8,984 nucleotides of DNA from an uncultured Nesterenkonia sp. (GTDB lineage: Bacteria > Actinomycetota > Actinomycetes > Actinomycetales > Micrococcaceae). Shown here in pieces: positions 6,266 to 8,984 of the stretch. A program made the translations under genes and the position numbers. The stretch spans positions 1 to 8,984 of the forward strand of contig CAMINA010000046.1 of the NCBI GenBank assembly GCA_946221825.1. The letters run 5' to 3'. The notes below the pieces were generated by a model, which ran no database searches, was not told the DNA's origin, and worked only from the letters and a program-made list of their open reading frames with translations. Within the stretch, counting starts at the first letter, position 1, and the number at the start of each line of letters is the position of its first letter.

Positions 6266-7069
6266 ATGGGCTCAGCATTCACCCTGGCGCACCTCGGACT
6301 GCTCGAGGCCTCGGGGCCGTTCGGCGGCACCCATCTGCTTCTCCTGGGACTGACCGGCGTGCTCGGCGTCGCCGTGGTGTGGGGGCTGCGGAGGATACGT
6401 GGAACCCGTGCTGAGACTCTGACGCTGCAGCTGGCCGGCTGGACGCTGCTCGCGGCCTCCGCGTTCTACGTGATCTGGTACACGACGCCGGACCGGTGGG
6501 TCCTCTCGGAATCGCTTCCGCTGCACTATTCCGACATCCTGCGCTTCCTCACCGGCGTCGCACTGATCACTCGCCGGTGGTGGGCCGTGGCCATCGCCTA
6601 TTTCTGGGGCCTGACCCTCAATGTCCAGGCCATGGTGACTCCGCACCACACGATGCTGGATCACGCCTCGGTGATCACGGTGTTCTACTGGGTGCTGCAT
6701 ATCGCAGTGCTGCTGGCCGCTGTGGGACTGATCTGGGGCTGCGGACACCGCGTGGACTGGCGTGGCTTCGGCGTGGCCTACGGAACGGCCCTGGCCTGGG
6801 CGGCAGTACTCATCCCGCTGAACGCCGTTCTGGGGACCAACTACGGCTTTGTGAACGAACCTCCCGACGGCGCCTCGCTGATCGACCTGCTGGGCCCCTG
6901 GCCCATCTACCTGATCTGGCTGGTCCTGCTGGTGGGAGCGGTCTGGGCGCTGATGACCTGGCCCTGGGTCCGCGGCGGCCGCTCCTGGAACGCCGGCGAC
7001 GGTCCGCGGACGCCCATGATGCAGAAGACCCCCAGGCCTGGGGCCCGGGGGTCTTCTTCGAATCTGTAG
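6266..7069 (+). CDS. TIGR02206-like integral membrane protein of unknown function
   Basis: The 267-residue product is very hydrophobic, with about six or seven membrane segments separated by short loops. It looks like the TIGR02206 (TP0381/YwaF-like) membrane family. The best marks are the late segment NYGFVNEPPDGASLIDLLG followed by PWPIYLIWL (about 192-219), the early FGGTHLLLL (19-26), LPLHYSDILRFLTG (84-97) and TPHHTMLDHAS (125-135). No function is established for the family, and I infer none. The ATG at 6266 is the only reasonable start. The last 30 residues are hydrophilic and of low complexity; residues 253-264 are encoded by a strong terminator hairpin, and the TAG stop overlaps the 3' end of the tRNA-Met gene on the other strand. 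The natural C-terminus may therefore be an accident of reading into the terminator. Neighbours give no functional hint. Confidence 0.82.
   Translation: MGSAFTLAHLGLLEASGPFGGTHLLLLGLTGVLGVAVVWGLRRIRGTRAETLTLQLAGWTLLAASAFYVIWYTTPDRWVLSESLPLHYSDILRFLTGVALITRRWWAVAIAYFWGLTLNVQAMVTPHHTMLDHASVITVFYWVLHIAVLLAAVGLIWGCGHRVDWRGFGVAYGTALAWAAVLIPLNAVLGTNYGFVNEPPDGASLIDLLGPWPIYLIWLVLLVGAVWALMTWPWVRGGRSWNAGDGPRTPMMQKTPRPGARGSSSNL
7023..7059. terminator. Bidirectional hairpin terminator inside the 3' end of the membrane protein gene
   Basis: A perfect 11-bp stem pairs AGAAGACCCCC (7023-7033) with GGGGGTCTTCT (7047-7057) around a 13-nt GC-rich loop, followed by TCTTCTTC-type sequence. On the minus strand the same stem is followed by CTTCTGC. 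It lies between the plus-strand membrane protein gene and the minus-strand tRNA-Met gene, so it can end transcription from both sides. It is unusual in lying fully inside the reading frame, upstream of the TAG at 7067. Confidence 0.65.
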
Positions 7070-7140
7070 CGGTGGCGGGGCTCGATCCCGCGACCTCACG
7101 ATTATGAGTCGTGCGCTCTAACCAGCTGAGCTACACCGCC
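7067..7140 (-). tRNA. tRNA-Met (anticodon CAT, elongator type)
   Basis: The 74-nt gene folds into a full cloverleaf on the minus strand. The acceptor strand GGCGGTG pairs with CACCGCT, with a G-U pair at the end and discriminator A. The D arm is GCTCAGCTGGTTAGAGC. The anticodon stem CACGA/TCGTG holds loop CTCATAA, anticodon CAT. The T stem GCGGG/CCCGC holds loop ATCGAGC. The CCA end is not encoded (CAG follows the discriminator). The G1-U72 pair and the position after tRNA-Thr(GGT) match the elongator tRNA-Met of actinobacteria. An initiator is ruled out by the paired first base; a lysidine-type tRNA-Ile2 is the main alternative. The 3' end overlaps the stop codon of the convergent membrane protein gene. 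Confidence 0.9.
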
Positions 7141-7163
7141 ACGACCTCACGGTCAGAATGAGG

Positions 7164-7216
7164 AAAACCCGCGCCGCGCGGGGGAACTTCCTTCCGGAAG
7201 GCCTGCGCTGCGCGGG
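7164..7216 (-). terminator. Large hairpin with TTTT tract between the two tRNA genes
   Basis: On the minus strand CCCGCGCAGCGC (7216-7205) pairs with GCGCGGCGCGGG (7179-7168) with one mismatch, followed directly by TTTTCC. The apical part contains the 12-bp palindrome CCTTCCGGAAGG (7190-7201). Outside the stem, GAATGAG (7156-7162) and CTCATTC (7220-7226) form another 7-bp inverted repeat. This fits a rho-independent terminator after tRNA-Thr. It could instead be a processing hairpin in a shared Thr-Met precursor, since no clear separate promoter for tRNA-Met is visible. Confidence 0.6.
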
Positions 7217-7228
7217 CTTCTCATTCAG

Positions 7229-7300
7229 AGCCCCAAGCGGGAATCGATCCCGCGACCTCAGTCTTACCAAGACTGCGCTCTACCACTGAGCTATTGGGGC
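7229..7300 (-). tRNA. tRNA-Thr (anticodon GGT)
   Basis: The 72-nt gene folds into a full cloverleaf on the minus strand. The acceptor GCCCCAA pairs perfectly with TTGGGGC, with discriminator T. The D arm is GCTCAGTGGTAGAGC. The anticodon stem CAGTC/GACTG holds loop TTGGTAA, anticodon GGT. The T stem GCGGG/CCCGC holds loop ATCGATT. The CCA end is not encoded (CTG follows). It is first in a Thr-Met pair; the two genes share an identical 17-nt stretch from the variable loop into the T arm. A plausible promoter lies just upstream at 7312-7341. Confidence 0.95.
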
Positions 7301-7311
7301 AACGGCAGATA

Positions 7312-7341
7312 ACTCTAGCACCCTTTGAGAGCGAGGCTCAA
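7312..7341 (-). promoter_or_regulatory. Candidate housekeeping promoter for tRNA-Thr
   Basis: On the minus strand TTGAGC (7341-7336) and TAGAGT (7317-7312) are separated by 18 bp and resemble -35 and -10 hexamers. The -10 ends 11 bases before the tRNA 5' end at 7300, leaving a short 5' leader for RNase P to remove. The short TTTGAG/CTCAAA inverted repeat at 7324-7342 overlaps the -35 and spacer. Confidence 0.5.
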
Positions 7342-7394
7342 ATCGTCATCTGCCTGCATTCGTCACCCGTGTGGATGACGGGACGAGAGACCGC

Positions 7395-8984
7395 TCAGCG
7401 GCCGCCGTCGAAGGACTTCTTCTTGAAACCGCCACCCTTGTGCTGGGGCTTGCCGCCGCCGTATCCGCCGCTGCGCCTACCGCGGTCCCCGGCGCGGAAT
7501 CCCCCGCCGCCGGGTGCGCCGTTGTCGCGCTCGATACGGATCGGACGGCCACCGACGTGCGTCTTGCCCAGGGCGTCCCACTGCTCGCGGGAGAGCTTCT
7601 CAGGAAGCTCCACCAGGGAGAAGGACGGCCGGATGTCGATGGTGCCGATCTCACGGGAGGACAGGCCTGCCTCGTTGGCGATGGCGCCGACGATGTGACC
7701 CGGGTTCACGCCGTCCTTGCGGCCCACCTGGATCTTGTACATCGCGTTGCCCGCACCGGCCTGGCGCGGAGCACGCTCCCGGCCGCCGCGGCCGCCGTCG
7801 CGGTCTCCACGGTCATCCTTGGAGAAGTCCCGCTGGGACTCGCGGACCAGCTGGTCATCGCCCTTGTCCTCCAGCAGCAGGGGACGGCCCTCGTGCACCA
7901 TGGCCACCAGAGCGGCGGCCACCTGCACCGGATCCGCACCGGGGTGGCCGGCCTCGTGCCGGCCGATGAACTCCTCGATCAGCTCGCGGTACTGGCCCAG
8001 CTTCTGACCTTCGGAGCCCTCCTCCGCCAGCGTGCGGCTGATCCGCTCAGAGAAGCGGCCCAGACGGGCCTGGTTGACCTGCTCGATGCTCGGCATGGTC
8101 ATCTTCTCGACCTTCTGGCGGGTGGCCCGCTCGATGTTCTTCAGCATCCGGTTCTCACGCGGCGTGACGAACAGGACAGCCTCGCCCGAACGCCCGGCAC
8201 GCCCGGTGCGGCCGATGCGGTGGACATAGGACTCGGCGTCCATGGGGATGTCGTAGTTGTAGACGTGGCTGATCCGCTCCACATCCAGACCGCGGGCGGC
8301 CACGTCGGTGGCCACCAGCACATCGATGCGGCCCTCGCGCAGGTTCTCCACGGTCTTCTCACGCAGGTTCTGCGGGATGTCACCGTTGATCGCCGCAGCA
8401 CGCAGACCCTGCTGGGTCAGCCGGGTGGCGACCTCCTCAGTGGCCGAGCGGGTGCGCACGAAGACGATGGCGGCGTCGTGCGGCTCCGTCTCCATGATGC
8501 GGGTCAGCGCCTCCAGCTTCACGGTGTGCTTGACCTGCACGAAGCGCTGGCGGATGTTGTCGCCGGTGCTGGTCTTGGTCTTCACCGAGACCTCAGCCGG
8601 ATTGTTCAGGTACTGGGCCGAGATGCGACGGATCGCACTGGGCATCGTGGCCGAGAACAGAGCGACCTGCTTCTGCTGAGGAGTCTCGGCCAGGATGCGG
8701 TCGACCTCCTCGGCGAAGCCCATGCGCAGCATCTCGTCGGCCTCGTCCAGGACCAGGTGCTTGATGCCGGAGAGGTCCAGCGAGCCCTTGGCCATGTGGT
8801 CGATGACGCGGCCGGGGGTGCCCACCACGACGTTGGCGCCCTTGCGCAGGCCGTGCAGCTGGGGGCCGTAGGGGGAACCGCCGTAGATCGGCAGCACAGA
8901 GATCTCCGGGATCTGCTCGGCGTAGGTGCTGAACGCCTCCGCGACCTGGATGGCCAGCTCACGGGTGGGAGCCAGCACCAGGGT
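7395..8984 (-). CDS. deaD: DEAD-box ATP-dependent RNA helicase, DeaD/CsdA type (N-terminus outside window)
   Basis: This is a cytoplasmic RNA helicase of the kind that remodels RNA in ribosome assembly, mRNA decay and cold adaptation. About 529 residues are visible, open to the window edge; the Q motif and Walker A (motif I) lie outside it. Counting from the edge, visible motifs are APTRELA (Ia, about 5-11), TPGR (Ib, about 56-59), DEAD (II, 80-83), SAT (III, 111-113), the second RecA-like domain with VATDVAARGLD (V, about 224-234), and HRIGRTGR (VI, about 255-262). After a charged linker rich in Arg, Asp and Gly comes a DbpA/CsdA RNA-binding domain (about 415-488, from MYKIQVGRKDGVNPGHIVG to RPIRIERDNG). 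A Gly/Arg/Lys-rich tail follows (GGYGGGKPQHKGGGFKKK), likely a nonspecific RNA contact. The GTG at 8978 is internal, not the start. The tRNA pair lies downstream on the same strand. Confidence 0.95.
   Translation of the reverse strand, partial: TLVLAPTRELAIQVAEAFSTYAEQIPEISVLPIYGGSPYGPQLHGLRKGANVVVGTPGRVIDHMAKGSLDLSGIKHLVLDEADEMLRMGFAEEVDRILAETPQQKQVALFSATMPSAIRRISAQYLNNPAEVSVKTKTSTGDNIRQRFVQVKHTVKLEALTRIMETEPHDAAIVFVRTRSATEEVATRLTQQGLRAAAINGDIPQNLREKTVENLREGRIDVLVATDVAARGLDVERISHVYNYDIPMDAESYVHRIGRTGRAGRSGEAVLFVTPRENRMLKNIERATRQKVEKMTMPSIEQVNQARLGRFSERISRTLAEEGSEGQKLGQYRELIEEFIGRHEAGHPGADPVQVAAALVAMVHEGRPLLLEDKGDDQLVRESQRDFSKDDRGDRDGGRGGRERAPRQAGAGNAMYKIQVGRKDGVNPGHIVGAIANEAGLSSREIGTIDIRPSFSLVELPEKLSREQWDALGKTHVGGRPIRIERDNGAPGGGGFRAGDRGRRSGGYGGGKPQHKGGGFKKKSFDGGR

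Noticed and set aside
6272..7107. Frames of 275 and 203 codons overlapping the TIGR02206-like gene on both strands
   Set aside because: Neither has hydrophobic periodicity or recognisable motifs, while the frame at 6266 gives a coherent membrane protein with family motifs.
7361..7380. CGTCA/TGACG inverted repeat downstream of the helicase as a terminator
   Set aside because: The stem is five base pairs plus a mismatch and two more, and no T-run follows on the minus strand.
1..8984. CRISPR array, prophage, insertion-sequence transposase or defence system
   Set aside because: No regularly spaced direct repeats, no transposase or integrase motifs and no phage genes were seen; the only repeats are the two palindromes and local hairpins.

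Overview
The window is GC-rich, densely coded DNA that looks chromosomal. It most resembles a high-GC Gram-positive bacterium of the Actinobacteria, plausibly a member of the Micrococcales. The clues are GTG starts, a NarK/NasC/NasB nitrate-assimilation operon with a GlnR-like box upstream, a DeaD-type helicase with a Gly/Arg-rich tail, and tandem tRNA-Thr(GGT)/tRNA-Met(CAT) genes without encoded CCA ends. The genus is not proven by anything visible.

Layout. Bases 3-500 (+) are the C-terminal third of glycerol kinase, cut by the window edge and followed by a hairpin terminator. Bases 582-6037 (-) hold a compact three-gene operon transcribed right to left: a NarK-type nitrate/nitrite MFS transporter, then the molybdenum catalytic subunit of assimilatory nitrate reductase (NasC type), then its FAD/NAD(P)H electron-transfer subunit with a C-terminal Bfd-like [2Fe-2S] domain (NasB type). 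The genes are 9 bp apart and 4 bp overlapping, so they are probably translated in a coupled way. Nitrate is imported by NarK and reduced to nitrite in the cytoplasm by NasBC; no nitrite reductase lies in the window. Bases 6266-7069 (+) encode a TIGR02206-like integral membrane protein of unknown function. Bases 7067-7300 (-) hold tRNA-Met and tRNA-Thr, separated by a large hairpin. Bases 7395-8984 (-) are a DEAD-box RNA helicase truncated at its N-terminus by the window edge. No gene-free stretch exceeds 300 bases; the longest is the 228-bp divergent region 6038-6265.

The main non-coding find is a pair of 73-bp palindromic repeats (27-bp arm, 19-bp centre, 27-bp arm) at 515-587 and 6147-6219. 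They are in the same orientation and bracket the nitrate operon. The first copy supplies the last codon and stop of nasB. The second creates a false N-terminal extension of narK. Their layout suggests a small non-autonomous mobile or REP-like element, but I do not recognise it as a named family. The genes themselves belong to known families; I see no new enzyme system here.
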